From Canna indica (Eukaryota > Streptophyta > Magnoliopsida > Zingiberales > Cannaceae), in contig CP136890.1 of assembly GCA_034359265.1 (NCBI GenBank), forward strand, positions 39,592,501 to 39,656,500: 64,000 bases of DNA, written 5' to 3'. The notes beneath the pieces were generated by a model, which was given only the letters and a program-made list of their open reading frames with translations, searched no databases and was not told the origin of the DNA. A program made the translations under genes and the position numbers. Below, in pieces: positions 22,021-32,684 of this stretch (position 1 is its first letter; every line of letters begins with the position of its first letter).

Positions 22021-23612
22021 GGCAATCAGGAGAAGGCCAGTAGCTCAAGAACTAGCACTGCGCCTGGATGGGGGAGCAGTCCTATCTGTATCAGATTCAG
22101 GTACCCTAGTGGCACACTTGCGGGTACAGTCCACCTTGGTGGACATGTTGCGTGCCGCACAGGAGGAGGATGCATTTTGTTCACTGACAAGGGATCTGGT
22201 TGGGAGAGGTGACGCAGATGACGGTTTTAGGGTCGACTCAGAGGGTGTCCTGAGATTCAATGATCGGATCATGGTGCCTGATATGGCAGAGGTGCGCAAG
22301 CAGGTTTTGGAAATGGACCACCGTTCCACTTATACGATGCATCCGGGGGCCACTAAAATGTACCGAGACTTAAGGCAGCACTACTGGTGGAAGGGCATGA
22401 AAAGGGAGGTAGCAGAGTTTGTATCCAAGTATTTGGTCTGCCATCAAGTGAAGGCCGAACACTTGAAACCCGCGGCGCTGCTACAAAACCTCGAGGTGCC
22501 CGAGTGGAAGTGGGAGAAGCTCACCATGGACCTAGTGACCAGGCTGCCTAGGTCAAGAGGAGAGTTTGATTCCATTTGGGTGGTAACGGATCGGTTGACT
22601 AAGACCGCGCACTTCATTCCAGTCAAAATGACCTTTTCTGCTGAGCAGTACGCCAGACTATTTTTAGACAGGAATGTGGCATATCATGGTACCCCAGTGA
22701 TGATCATATCAGATCGAGGTAATCAGTTCACAGCCCAATTTTGGCAGTCCTTTTAGGAGGCCTTGGGTACTTAGGTACGATTCAACATAGCTTTCCATCC
22801 ATAGACGGACGGACAGTCAAAGTGAACCATCCAGACCTTGGAGGATATGTTGATGGCATGTGTCCTCGGCCTGGTTGGCGGTTGGGAGAAACACCTGTCG
22901 TTGATTGAATTTGCCTACAACAATAGCTATCACAGTAGCATTGATATGCCCCCTTTCGAGGCCTTATACGGGCGGAGATGCAAATCACCAGTGGGTTGGT
23001 TTGAGATAGGAGAGACTCTCACGGTGGGTCCTGACTTGATCGAGGAGGCAGTGGAGAAGGTGAAGCTGATAAAAGAAAGGCTGTTGGCGGTTCAGAGCCG
23101 CCAAAAAATGTATGCTGAAAAGAAGGCCAGAGAGTTAGAGTTCGCTGAAAGCGACTTGGTGTTCCTGAAGGTTTCCCCCATGAAAGGGGTAGTTCGGTTT
23201 GGGAGGAATGGGAAGTTGAGCCCTAGATTCATTGAGCCTTTTCCTATTCTCAAGCGGAGGGGCGCTGTGGCTTACAAGCTGGCTTTGCCCCCTAGCATGA
23301 GCAGAGTTCACCCAATTTTTATGTGTCAATGCTCCAGAGATACGTGAGGGATGAGTCCTACGTGATCGAGCCAACTGCGGTTGAGGTGGACACGGTGGTC
23401 TCATATGAGGAGAGCCGATAGAGGTGCTTGATAGACAGATCAGGAAGCTGAGGTCTAAGGAAATTCCCTTGGTAAAGGTCAAGTGGAAGCATCACACCGG
23501 ACAGGAAGCTACTTGGGAAGTAGAGCAAAGCATGAGGGAGCGCTACCCCTCTTTGTTCGAGGATATGGTAAAACCCTATGCTCTACCAAATTCGAGGATG
23601 AATTTTCCGTAA
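22021..23612 (+). pseudogene. Gypsy element 1 integrase and chromodomain, broken
   Basis: The zinc-binding part contains [18 protein letters not shown] and YLVCHQVK (the second cysteine is at a shifted place). The catalytic core shows TMDLVTRLP, WVVTDRLTKTAHFIP and IISDRGNQFTAQFW, covering the two aspartates. The glutamate position lies in TDGQSK, where K is unusual. Stops occur at 22754-22756 and 22772-22774; both are CAG in element 2. A C-terminal GPY/F-like region (FPILKRRGAVAYKLALPPS) precedes a chromodomain (IRKLRSKEIPLVKVKWKHH, TWEVEQSMRERYP; 23424-23600). The chromodomain would target insertion to marked chromatin. Another frameshift lies near 23340-23420. Confidence 0.85.
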
Positions 23613-23623
23613 GGGGGGAAGGT
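23610..23623 (+). other. Polypurine tract of gypsy element 1
   Basis: AAGGGGGGAAGG-type purine run directly before the 3' LTR start at 23624. Confidence 0.8.
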
Positions 23624-25918
23624 TGTAATAACCGAGGTTTCCTAATATAAAAATTTTATTTGGTGCAACGCACGGTATCGGGGAATAGCAAGGTTGAGTC
23701 ACGAAAATCGACGCGAATAGAAGGTATAATTCAATTTGTTTGACTCGTGAGTTATGTTTATATGATTTATGTGCTAGATCGATTCAAGTCGGGTTGAAAT
23801 CGGGTTCACGGGTCGAGTCGGGGCTCAATTCGGACTCGGGTTGAGTTGAGTGAGGGAACTTAAGTCATGAGGGCATTTTTATCAAAAAACAGGGGGGGGG
23901 GGGTTAAAACCCTCTCACCCCAAGCCGCCGAGTGGCTCAAGGAAAGAGGGAGCAGCACGCAGCCCGAGGGAAGAGAAAAGGGGAGAGGAGCTTGTGGACA
24001 GTGCCGGTCTCATGTCATCGTCGAAGAAATCGGGATCATCCTCATCTAGTCAATCTCCTTCATCCGATCAAAGTGAGTGGTCTAACCGAGATCCGTAGGG
24101 TAGGCGGGTAGCCGACCCAAGATATTGGGGAGTTTGTTGATTTCTTGTGATATTTCCATCGTCTCGTCGAAAGTTTACCGAGATTTGATTCTCTTGTGTA
24201 TATGTTGTTGAATGACGAAGTTTCACAGAGTTTTCCTCGAATTTAGGGGTCGGCCGAATGAAGGAAAAAGGGGAAAGGTTATGCCGAATTTTTTCCCAAT
24301 TTCCTAGAGCGGTTGAAACCTCTTGGATCGAATTCCTTGCAAGACTTGTGACTCAAGTGTTCTTGTTCATGGTCAAAAAAGCCCTAATCTCACCTTGATA
24401 GGCTCGGCCGAGCATGATAACCCTTGTGTAGGGTTCGGCCGAGCGGGTTAGAGGGGAACATCTCGGCCTAGTATGTAAAGTATTTTATTCGATGAATGGA
24501 TTGTTGATAGTGGTAGATTGCAATTAACACTTGATAAAGGAAATGTTCTTGAATGCACTTATATGGTTAGAATCTAGTATGGAATGTGAATCATGGAAAT
24601 TCTTCTTTGTTTACCATGCTATGGTTAAATCTTTCCCATGTTAGACCAATTATTTTTTTGCTGAAATTTTAGTAATTAAAAGCTGAATTTAATCTCCTTA
24701 TTTTGGAAATCATGTGATTACTCGTGTGGATAGTTGTATAACGAATTTATTAAGTTATATATGTTGTGATGAACCCGAAATTAGATATTTTCATGCTTAT
24801 CAAATGTGGTTACACTTAAGAAATATAATGCATAGACTAGGTTTAAAACCTAGTGAAAGATAGCGAACATTAGTATTCAACTAGTGCGACCCAAGGAAGG
24901 GGACGGATACGGGTTGATGCCCGGGGATTAAGATGGAAGTATTTTTTTTGAAACTTTGAATGTGTATTGTGATTGAGATGGTCTACTAATGAGTACCGAT
25001 AGTCGAATGACTATTACATGACTCGGCGGTGATTAAGGTGTTGAGATTGCACCAGCGGGCCCGCTAGGTGTTAGACCCGAGTGGCGGAGGGTCGTGAGAT
25101 TTCGTCAGTGGGCCACGTTGACGGTAGATCCGAGTGGGGTGGGACTACCTATCCCTAACCCGGCGGGATCCCGATACTAGTTGACCATCCTAGTTGACGG
25201 GCCCGGTGATTGTGATTGACATTCCTTGTATGTTGTATAGGGCGGTGCGGCCGAGTACTATATTGTAGAGAAGGCTGGACAGAGCCGAACCATTCATGCA
25301 GGATGAGGCTAAAGTGGTCGAATGATACTAAGTCTGAAGGAGCTGATATGGATAGACTACTTATTCGCATAGGTTGGCCAATTGGCCAGTTACCATGATA
25401 TGACTAGCATAGACTCCTCATTTATGTGCTTGTGTATATATTTATATGTTATCATATCAGGGATTTAAGTGGATGTTCGGAAGGACCGCTCACTGAGTTC
25501 CTTGTGAACTCACGGTTTCTTGTTTTGTTTTTTTTTTCAGAGCCCGACCAGTGAGGTACGGCTTGGTGGCATGGTGTGATTGGAGGGCAGGCGTTGGCGC
25601 AGATCTCGTAGTAGGCAGTCATGTAGTCGTAGTCGTGTCGATAGGGTTGTAGACATGCACTAAGTCGTTTGTCTTTGAAAAAAAACTTGTATCTGCTTTA
25701 GACTTTGAAACTTGAGTTGTTTCCTTCGAATTTTGAATTACTAAAACTGTTTTGACATTTGTTTTATTAAAAGAATAAAGATTTGCGCCGCTGTCTTTTG
25801 TTCATGAAACCTGGATGTGCAGTGTTTTCTTTGGTGTAGTGGTTTAGTGCATGTGGTAGGCTTCGGGGTACCGACACGTACCCTGGCCGATCATGTGACA
25901 CTGAGTTGGGGCGTGACA
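23624..25918 (+). repeat. 3' LTR of gypsy element 1
   Basis: 2295 bp, TGTAATAACCGAGG...GTGACA. Differs from the 5' LTR by scattered transitions and small indels, including a G homopolymer around 23890-23902. Confidence 0.92.
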
Positions 25919-26784
25919 CTCGGTATCCACTGGGCACGAGTCTGCGCCGCTCGATATCCGCCGCCTGTCGGACATCAAGCGATTGCGGTTGCGGGTCCGC
26001 TCGATCTCCGCAGCGTGGCGTACATCGAGCGACCGCTCGATTTCCGTCGTGGTGAAAACCGAAGGGCCTTTTTGAATTCTGCCACACACAGATTTCCATT
26101 TCCGCGTGCAGGGGAATAAGTGCAGCGCCTCTCCTCGCCGCTCGATTTTCGCTGCTCGTCGCTCGATTTCCGCTGCGCGACGAAAATTGAGCAGCAGTGG
26201 AATCATGCTCTCTCGATTTCCGCCACGGCGCGACGGTGCTGCTCAAAAATTAAATAAATATAAATTAAAACAATAATAATTTTTAAAATCTTTGATATAA
26301 ATAAAAGTTAAAAAAAATTACCAACCTGTCAAAAAATTTGATACCTTGAGTGAATTTTGTTAGTGAAAAAATAAATAAGAATAGAAAAAAAATAAAAGGT
26401 AAAAATAGATGAAGAGAAGATAGAAGAAAGAAACCTTGATGAGGAGAAAGAAGAGGAAAGAAAAAAATGAAGAAGGTAGATGTATAAATAGACAAAATAT
26501 ATTAAAAATATATATAAAAAAATTTTAAAAAAAAAAAGTAGCAGGAGGTGGGAGATTTCCCACCGCGCAAGCACGCGCTCGCCATGGACACCGGCGCCGA
26601 ATTTTTTTGGCGTCTGCTATCAGACGTTGAAATTCGACGTATGTTCTCACGCGTCAAAATTTTTTCGACACCGGTAAGAGACGTCGAAATTTGTCGTATT
26701 AATTTTTTTTAATAATTTTATATTTCGACGCTTATAGTAAACGTCGGAAATTTGATGCCAATATATAACGATTTTGTTATAGTG

Positions 26785-27600
26785 TACATACCCCGACAGT
26801 TTGCACTAGTAGGACGAAACCTCGGTCTCCGAACCAACGGTATAAAATTATCTAAAATTTAAAGAGTTAAACTGGAACTTATAAAAATTGAAAAACTCTA
26901 TTTATCTTATTATTATTAACTTTTTCCTACATCATTCTAAATAATCTCTAATTCCTTTTAGCCCATAATAATTCTTTTGCCAAAAAGGCACATCATCACC
27001 CATGATGATCATATTTAAACAAACTCCCCATTTTTATTAAACCCTAACTATAAGTCTATAATAACCCCCATTCCTCAGCTTGTTCCCAGCTAAGAGCGGT
27101 CCAACACCACGCTATGAAGCCGCATAATTATCACTATACGACCGTAATCTTGTGTTCGTCCATCAACGGAAATCCCTGAACGTGCATGGGTGATCGAATC
27201 TAACGCGTAAACATTATATGCGGAAGCTTTCGGCACGAGTGCACGACCAACCCGATGCTCATATATTTAATGCGGCCTCAGCTGTGAGGTGGCGGCGTGT
27301 CGTCAACTCATTCCACGTGGACCCCGCGTAGCCTCACCCACTCTGGTTGCAGAATACAATTTGTATGGAGCTCGGCTCCATAACAGTTATCTCCCTGTTT
27401 ATGAACGGAAAGCCTCGGACGCGTACGGTGGATCAAGCTAACGCGTAGACATTATATGCGGACTTCGGCGGTGAGTTGCCGGCGTGCCGTCAACTCTTTC
27501 CATGTGGACCCCATCGGGGGCCACGCAGTGTAGTCAATGTCAAACTTACCGGAGGAAGAACCGAAAGAAATACCATGTACGTGATGAGAATATAGTTGTT
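26785..27600. repeat. Repeat remnant with an internal diverged direct duplication, upstream of the WEB1-like gene
   Basis: 26785-27060 is AT-rich sequence flanking the CACTA element. 27160-27325 and 27400-27515 are diverged copies: both contain 'acggaaa', then 'ctaacgcgta.acattatatgcgg', then 'cgtcaactc.ttcca.gtggacccc'. The first copy contains a CACGTG G-box (27314-27319); in the second the same place reads CATGTG. No coding potential is evident. The duplication lies just upstream of the probable transcription start of the downstream gene. Confidence 0.55.
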
Positions 27601-27739
27601 GCTTACAATTTATGACAAGAAGAAGACGAAGAAGAAACAAATGGCGAAGGATGATGAGCAGTTAAAAAGAAGCGGTAGGAAGAGTTTATCTTCCGCTCAT
27701 CATGCGCGTGATTGACGCCGCTGTTCTTCAATGCGCGCT

Positions 27740-29245
27740 TGTTTTCTCTTTGTCTATTCCTAGTCCAAAAGAATCCTTTCGCTACCTTCATTGTCGGATA
27801 GAGCTGGTCTTCTCGATTATTTCTTCCTGAAAGGAAGAACTTAGTAAGTCTTCTCTTACTTTCCAGTTTCCGCCTTTCCTTATTTATCCATTTCTTGGGT
27901 TTCTTAGTGTGTGAAGTTTCTGGTGTATGCTTTGAATTCTAATGATGGTTTAGACACGGTGTTTAATTAGGCTGTCTTTGATTTCCAGAGATGGATAGTC
28001 GTATTTGGGTTTTAGGTTTTGGATTTTAGTGATGGTTTAGAGTTCAGCAGCTTAGATGACAGGGATAGATCAAAAAAGATGGGGCCTTCGAGTTTTTGGA
28101 TTGTCCGTGTTTAAGGACTTTTAACATCAATTTTTTGTGTTTTTTATTTCCTTTTTTGTTTTATTTAAAAGCGAAAGTATCTCCTTTGGAGGTCTTGGGT
28201 AGAAAAATTATAAGGATTTGACATACATATAATTGATTGTTTCTTTCTGAGTGAGTTGTTCTTGATTTTTGGAGATGGTCAATGCTTCAATCCTCTTGGG
28301 ATTTTGTTTTTTCCACATTTCATTCAGCTGAATTTGTGATATGTTATATGTAATTGATTCTATCGATGACAGTCATTTTTCTTTTTTTGTTTATGTGGAC
28401 AAGTGATTTGTAGAATTTAGATCAATAGTTTGAGCCTTGTAGCAAAATTCTCGCTTATGGTTCTTGGAAATTGATTGAGCTTGTGTTATCCTAGTATTAT
28501 CTAAATGTTCACAATATTGAGAAGTTTTATCGTCTGACAACTCATTTCTAAATCAGCTTAAGTTATAATATATGTTATTCCGTTCAGAGAGTCAACAACT
28601 CTGCTCATAACCTTGCTGTTATTGTATCTATAATGTAGATAAATGCACAATATCTAGATTTGGTATTTTTAGGGCAATTGTGTGCGTACTCAAGAAATTA
28701 AGATGGATTGAGGGATCAATCCTTTAAATTTTTTAAGAAGCATAACAATCATCTATCTAGGATCTCTCTGTGTGTGTGCATAAATGTCAAAAACTGTAAG
28801 CTTTTGCAGTAAGTTATTGGATGAGTCTCTTTTTGATAATGAGTAGCTAAAGTGTTGTTGATAGCCCAATGGTAGTTCAAACCTTCAGGGTTTTGCTCAT
28901 CAGAAGAATAGCTAAATGAATGATGCTGGATTAGTAAATACGACAATGAAAAAATGCTTTAGTGAGGAATTTGCTTAGCCATATCAGATGAATGTGTTTA
29001 ACTACGAAGGTGAGTTTATTTTTCATTTTCTGCTATTACATAAAATCCATAGAAATAATGTAAGTTCGCTTCTATATTTTTCCTTTTTCCTTCTCGGGGT
29101 TTAGTTTGCTATACTCTGCTCATAAATTGCTAGCAGAGAACTTAATTTGAGAATATTAAAGGGAAGCAACCTACTCTAAGCTAACTTTCATTGGCTATAT
29201 CTTGCATAACTGTGCTTTAATTTCAGTTGTTGGATCCACATAGAC
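27740..29245 (+). other. Probable 5' UTR exon(s) and leader intron of the WEB1-like gene
   Basis: A splice donor context 'ctta-GTAAGT' (GT at 27844-27845) ends a possible non-coding exon. A pyrimidine-rich acceptor 'tttaatttcAG' (AG at 29225-29226) lies 19 bp before the first ATG. Between them the DNA is T-rich, as plant introns are. A second small exon is possible at 28979-29009 (acceptor TTGCTTAG, donor GTGAG); if included it would add a short upstream reading frame that stops before the main ATG. These are sequence-context predictions without transcript support. Confidence 0.45.
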
Positions 29246-32065
29246 ATGCAGATGGAAGAAATAGCAGGGATAAACATGGAAGAAGTACCACATGTAGTAT
29301 CTTCTTCACTGGAAGCTTGTCTTCCCCCTGCAATCAATGAAAATTTTGAGACCTTTTACTTGCAAGGAAGAGTTGCGGATTCCATTGAGTCACATATTCA
29401 ACTTCAGAATAGCTTCACTGATTATGAATTATTGAACAACAATACACCTATAAGTAATCCTGTAAACACAGATAACGAGCAGAAAGTTTCCTTAGAGAAC
29501 CTTGAGTCATCAATTCAGCAAATCATTCCAGATGTTCCATCTCAACATTTACATATACCAGGAGATTCCTATAGTATTCATGAGCAACAAACTATTGCAA
29601 ATATATCTGAACCAATAGCTCTCCAAGAAATTCCTGGTACTACAACAGCTAGGAAGGAAGAATCCAAAACTATTGAGAGCTTTAACTTATCAGGCAATCC
29701 TATTTGTGATGTTGTAGTTTTGTTGCCAGAAATTGTTGCTTTGGAGACGTCACAAGATGTGCTGGAAAATATTCCAAAGTTTGAAAGAAAGACTTGTTCT
29801 AAAGTTGATGCCATTAAGATCAGTAACGATTCTTCTGCCTTCACTGAATCGAGTAAATATGAAGAGAGACCAACAGTGCCGCCTTCTCAACTCAATTGCC
29901 AGAAGGATTTTGGACATACACAAAAGAACATGGCAGATTCAGGTAAATTGTTTAAACGAAGAAAAGACATCAATGCAAAGAGAGGACTGGTCGATACTGC
30001 TGCACCTATTGAATCTGTGAAGGAGGTTGTGACCAAATTCGGAGGAATTGTTGACTGGAAAGCTCATAAAGCACATGCTTTAGAGGTGATTTTCATTCTC
30101 TGTGATGGTTATTTTGTGAATTCGGAACATGTCCGATATATATTTCATGTTCATTACAAGCTTAGGTTTTATTTTATCAATTCTGTCTAAACATGAGCAT
30201 TAAATAATAATGACAGCATTTTTGTTAGTGTTGACAAAAGCACATTTGACTCTTTGCAGAATCACAAGCATGTTCGTTCTGAACTAGAGAGGATTCAAGA
30301 AGAAATTCCCGAGTGCAAAAGCCGATTAGAAGCTGCAGAAGGAGCTAAAATCCAAGTATTAAAGGAGCTGGATAGAACTAAGACAGTCATAGAAGATTTG
30401 AAGTTGAACCTAGAGAGAGCCGAAAAAAAAGAGGCGCAAGCAAAAGAAGAATCTAAACTTGCTGCACTGATTGAGCAAGATGTTGCTGATGGATCCAGCG
30501 TTGCCGAAGCAAAACTTGAGGTTGCCAGAGAAAGACATGAAGCGGCAAATGCTGAACTGAAGTCAATAAAAGAGGAACTCAAATCCTTCCAAGTGGAATA
30601 TGTGTGGTTGATCCATGAAAGAGATGTGGCAGTGAGGAAAGCTCAGGATGTTGTTTCTGCTGCAAACGAGATTGAGAAGACAGTTGAGAAACTTACTCTA
30701 GAACTCATTGCAACGAAAGGATCATTTGAATCAGCCCATGTTGCTAATCTTGAAGCGGAAGAACATAGACTTGGTGCAGCCTTGGCAAGAGATCAAGATT
30801 GCCTTGCATGGCAGATGGAATTGAAGCAGGCCGAAGAGGAGGTACAACAGCTTGACCAACAGCTTATGTTGACAAAGGATCTCAAACTAAAGTTAGATGC
30901 ATCTACAACACTAGTACACACACTCAAGGCTGAATTAGCAGCATATATGAAGGCAAAATTGAAACAAGAATCTGAAAGAAACCATAAAATGGCAAATGCT
31001 GTTGAAGAAACAAATGGAAATAGGTACTCTGTTCAAGCATTAGATTCAATGAGAAAGGTGCTGGAGGAAGCGAAGATCAGCATCCAGAAAGGCGAAGTCG
31101 ACGTAAACCATCTTAGACTTGCAGCATCATCCCTCGAGGCTGAGCTTGATGATGCAAAAGCAGCTGTTACCACCTTAAAACAAAAGGAAGGCATGGTATC
31201 AATTGCAGTTTCTTCTCTTGAAGCTGATCTTGATAGGACCAAACAAGAATTGGATATGGTTCGGACGAAGGGAAAAGAAGCCAGAGACAAGATGGCAGTG
31301 CTGCCCAAATTTTTGAAACATGCAGCTGCGGAGGCAGATCAAGCAAAGTCAGTTGCTCAGATGGTGCGCGAAGAACTCCGAAAGGCCAAGGAGGAAGCAG
31401 AGCAAGCAAAGGCCGCTGCAACCACAGCACATATCAAATTTCATGCAGCTTTGAGGGGAACAGAAGCAGCGAAAGCAGCAGAGAAACTGGCATTGGCAGC
31501 AGTACGAGCATTACAAGAGACTGAGCAAGCTGCAAAGATGCAGGGGGAGGACTCCCCCACCATGGTCACCCTTCCACTGGATCAGTACTTAACTCTCAGC
31601 AGAAGAGCAAAAGATGCCGAGGAACTTGCGCGTGAAAGAGTGGCATCTGCTCTCGCACAAATCGAAGAGGCCAAGAAACCCAAGTTAAATAGTTTAGAGA
31701 GAATGGAGGAAACACATAGGGAGATGGAACAGCGCAAGGACGCCTTGAAAGTTGCTACTCAGAAGGCTGAGAAAGCCAAGGAAGGAAAATTGGGGGCGGA
31801 GCAGGAGTTGAGGAAATTGAGAGCCGAACTCCAACAACGAAGAAGGACTAATGATGCAGCTAAAGGTGCAGTAAATCCTCTCGAGAGCCCGCCTCCGAGT
31901 CTCGTGGAGGGCAGCGAATCGAAAAGCATAAGCAAGGAAGAAGCTGGTATTATTACTAATACTAAACATGAACATGATGTGTCGGGTAAGAAGAAGAAGA
32001 CATTATTCTTTCCTCGGATTGTTCTGTTCTTGGCCAGGAAAAAGCCTCCTCAGCCTGTGAATTAA
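29246..32065 (+). CDS. WEB1-like: WEB family protein (WEAK CHLOROPLAST MOVEMENT UNDER BLUE LIGHT 1-like)
   Basis: Two coding exons, 29246-30085 and 30260-32065, joined by a 174-bp phase-0 GT-AG intron, give 881 residues. Arabidopsis WEB1 is about 800 residues, so length is right. Residues 1-245 are an acidic, serine-rich, poorly conserved N-terminus. The WEB_family domain (PF05701) starts near residue 246 with [14 protein letters not shown] and [17 protein letters not shown], then a very long coiled coil rich in A, E, K and L (about 281-810) including [28 protein letters not shown] and [15 protein letters not shown] (near 713). A basic tail, [19 protein letters not shown] (about 858-876), ends the protein. 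In Arabidopsis WEB1 acts with PMI2 in the cytosol to maintain actin-dependent chloroplast photorelocation. No frameshift or stop is seen. The first ATG (29246) is used; an internal ATG two codons on is possible. Membership of the family is sure; WEB1 versus a WEL paralogue is not. Confidence 0.93.
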
Positions 32066-32491
32066 TGTGTGAAGATTGCGCACATTTGGAGTGAGTTTTT
32101 TCTTCTTCTTTCTGCTTAAATTTATGCTAAATCAAAATAAATAATCAGATGGGAAATTTGTAATCTATCGGTGATTATACTGACAATTTATATATATATT
32201 CTGTATGATTTGTGGTCGCACCAAAGTCAACTTTTGTATTTCTTGTTTCATTAATCATTTAAACTTGATATAAACTCATTGCTATCTTGATCAGTTCCAA
32301 GCTTGAATTGATTAATTCATTCAACTTACACATTCAAAAGGAAATAAATGGCAACAAGAGCAATTCCTCACCCACAACATCGATTACTAAATAAATTAAA
32401 ATGTTAAATGACTGGTAAGTTAAGATATTTTTGTTTTTTCTAAAAATAATTCCAATATGTAATTTATATTAAGTTCATTTTCTTGTAAGAG
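32066..32491 (+). other. 3' UTR and downstream spacer of the WEB1-like gene
   Basis: A consensus AATAAA lies at 32136-32141, about 70 bp after the stop codon, and is the likely polyadenylation signal. The remaining sequence is AT-rich with no gene visible. Confidence 0.55.
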
Positions 32492-32684
32492 CACAATGCA
32501 AGGCAGTCGAAGTCACCGGTTTCTTGTGCTGTAGTCAGTCCGATTTTCCTATCAAATATCTCGGCTTACCTTTACGCGATAGCAATATGCATAAAAGTGA
32601 CTGGCTTCAGGTTGTGGAAAGGATCACCTTTACGCGATATCAATCTGCATAAAAGTGACTGGCTTCAGGTTGTGGAAAGGATCC
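32492..32684 (+). mobile_element. L1 LINE reverse transcriptase C-terminal fragment, with 58-bp tandem duplication
   Basis: The frame CCSQSDFPIKYLGLPLRDS then DWLQVVERI is the conserved 'FP.YLGLPL...DW......RI' block after the L1 catalytic core. Two 58-bp units (32568-32625 and 32626-32683) are nearly identical, a tandem duplication. The fragment is split by a solo LTR and resumes at 35115 with the next residues (DTRLAS, stop, KG) before changing to copia sequence near 35150. It is oriented opposite to the LINE at 1-11690. Confidence 0.75.

Larger units (their letters stand above)
16557..25918 (+). mobile_element. Gypsy element 1: Tekay/Del-like chromovirus, complete ends, coding region dead
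   Basis: LTRs 16557-18844 (2288 bp) and 23624-25918 (2295 bp). The right LTR starts TGTAATAACCGAGG; the left starts AGTAATACTCGAGG, so its terminal T is mutated. Both end in TGACA. TSD CTCGA (16552-16556) and CTCGG (25919-25923), 4 of 5 matching. PBS at 18849-18860, purine tract at 23610-23623. Internal order is gag, protease, reverse transcriptase, RNase H remnant, integrase, chromodomain. Pol is close in sequence to gypsy element 2, but LTRs are of a different subfamily. A solo LTR of this subfamily sits at 32685-35114. Confidence 0.93.
16081..26784. mobile_element. Non-autonomous CACTA (En/Spm) element interrupted by gypsy element 1
   Basis: Terminal inverted repeats: left CACTACAACAAA (16081-16092); right end TTTTGTTATAGTG (26772-26784), whose complement is CACTATAACAAAA. 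A 3-bp target duplication TAC lies at 16078-16080 and 26785-26787, the size expected for CACTA elements. Without the gypsy insertion the element is about 1.34 kb (16081-16556 plus 25919-26784). Subterminal regions carry repeated TTTCGACGTC-type motifs in both orientations, probable transposase-binding sites. The interior has several copies of a CGCTCGATTTCCGCCGCG-like motif (25945-26225 and 16500-16530). There is no transposase gene, so movement would need an autonomous relative. Confidence 0.85.

Noticed and set aside
26283..26574. Overlapping minus frames rich in F, L and S resembling membrane segments
   Set aside because: They come from low-complexity A-rich DNA inside the non-autonomous CACTA element. 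No start context or family similarity.
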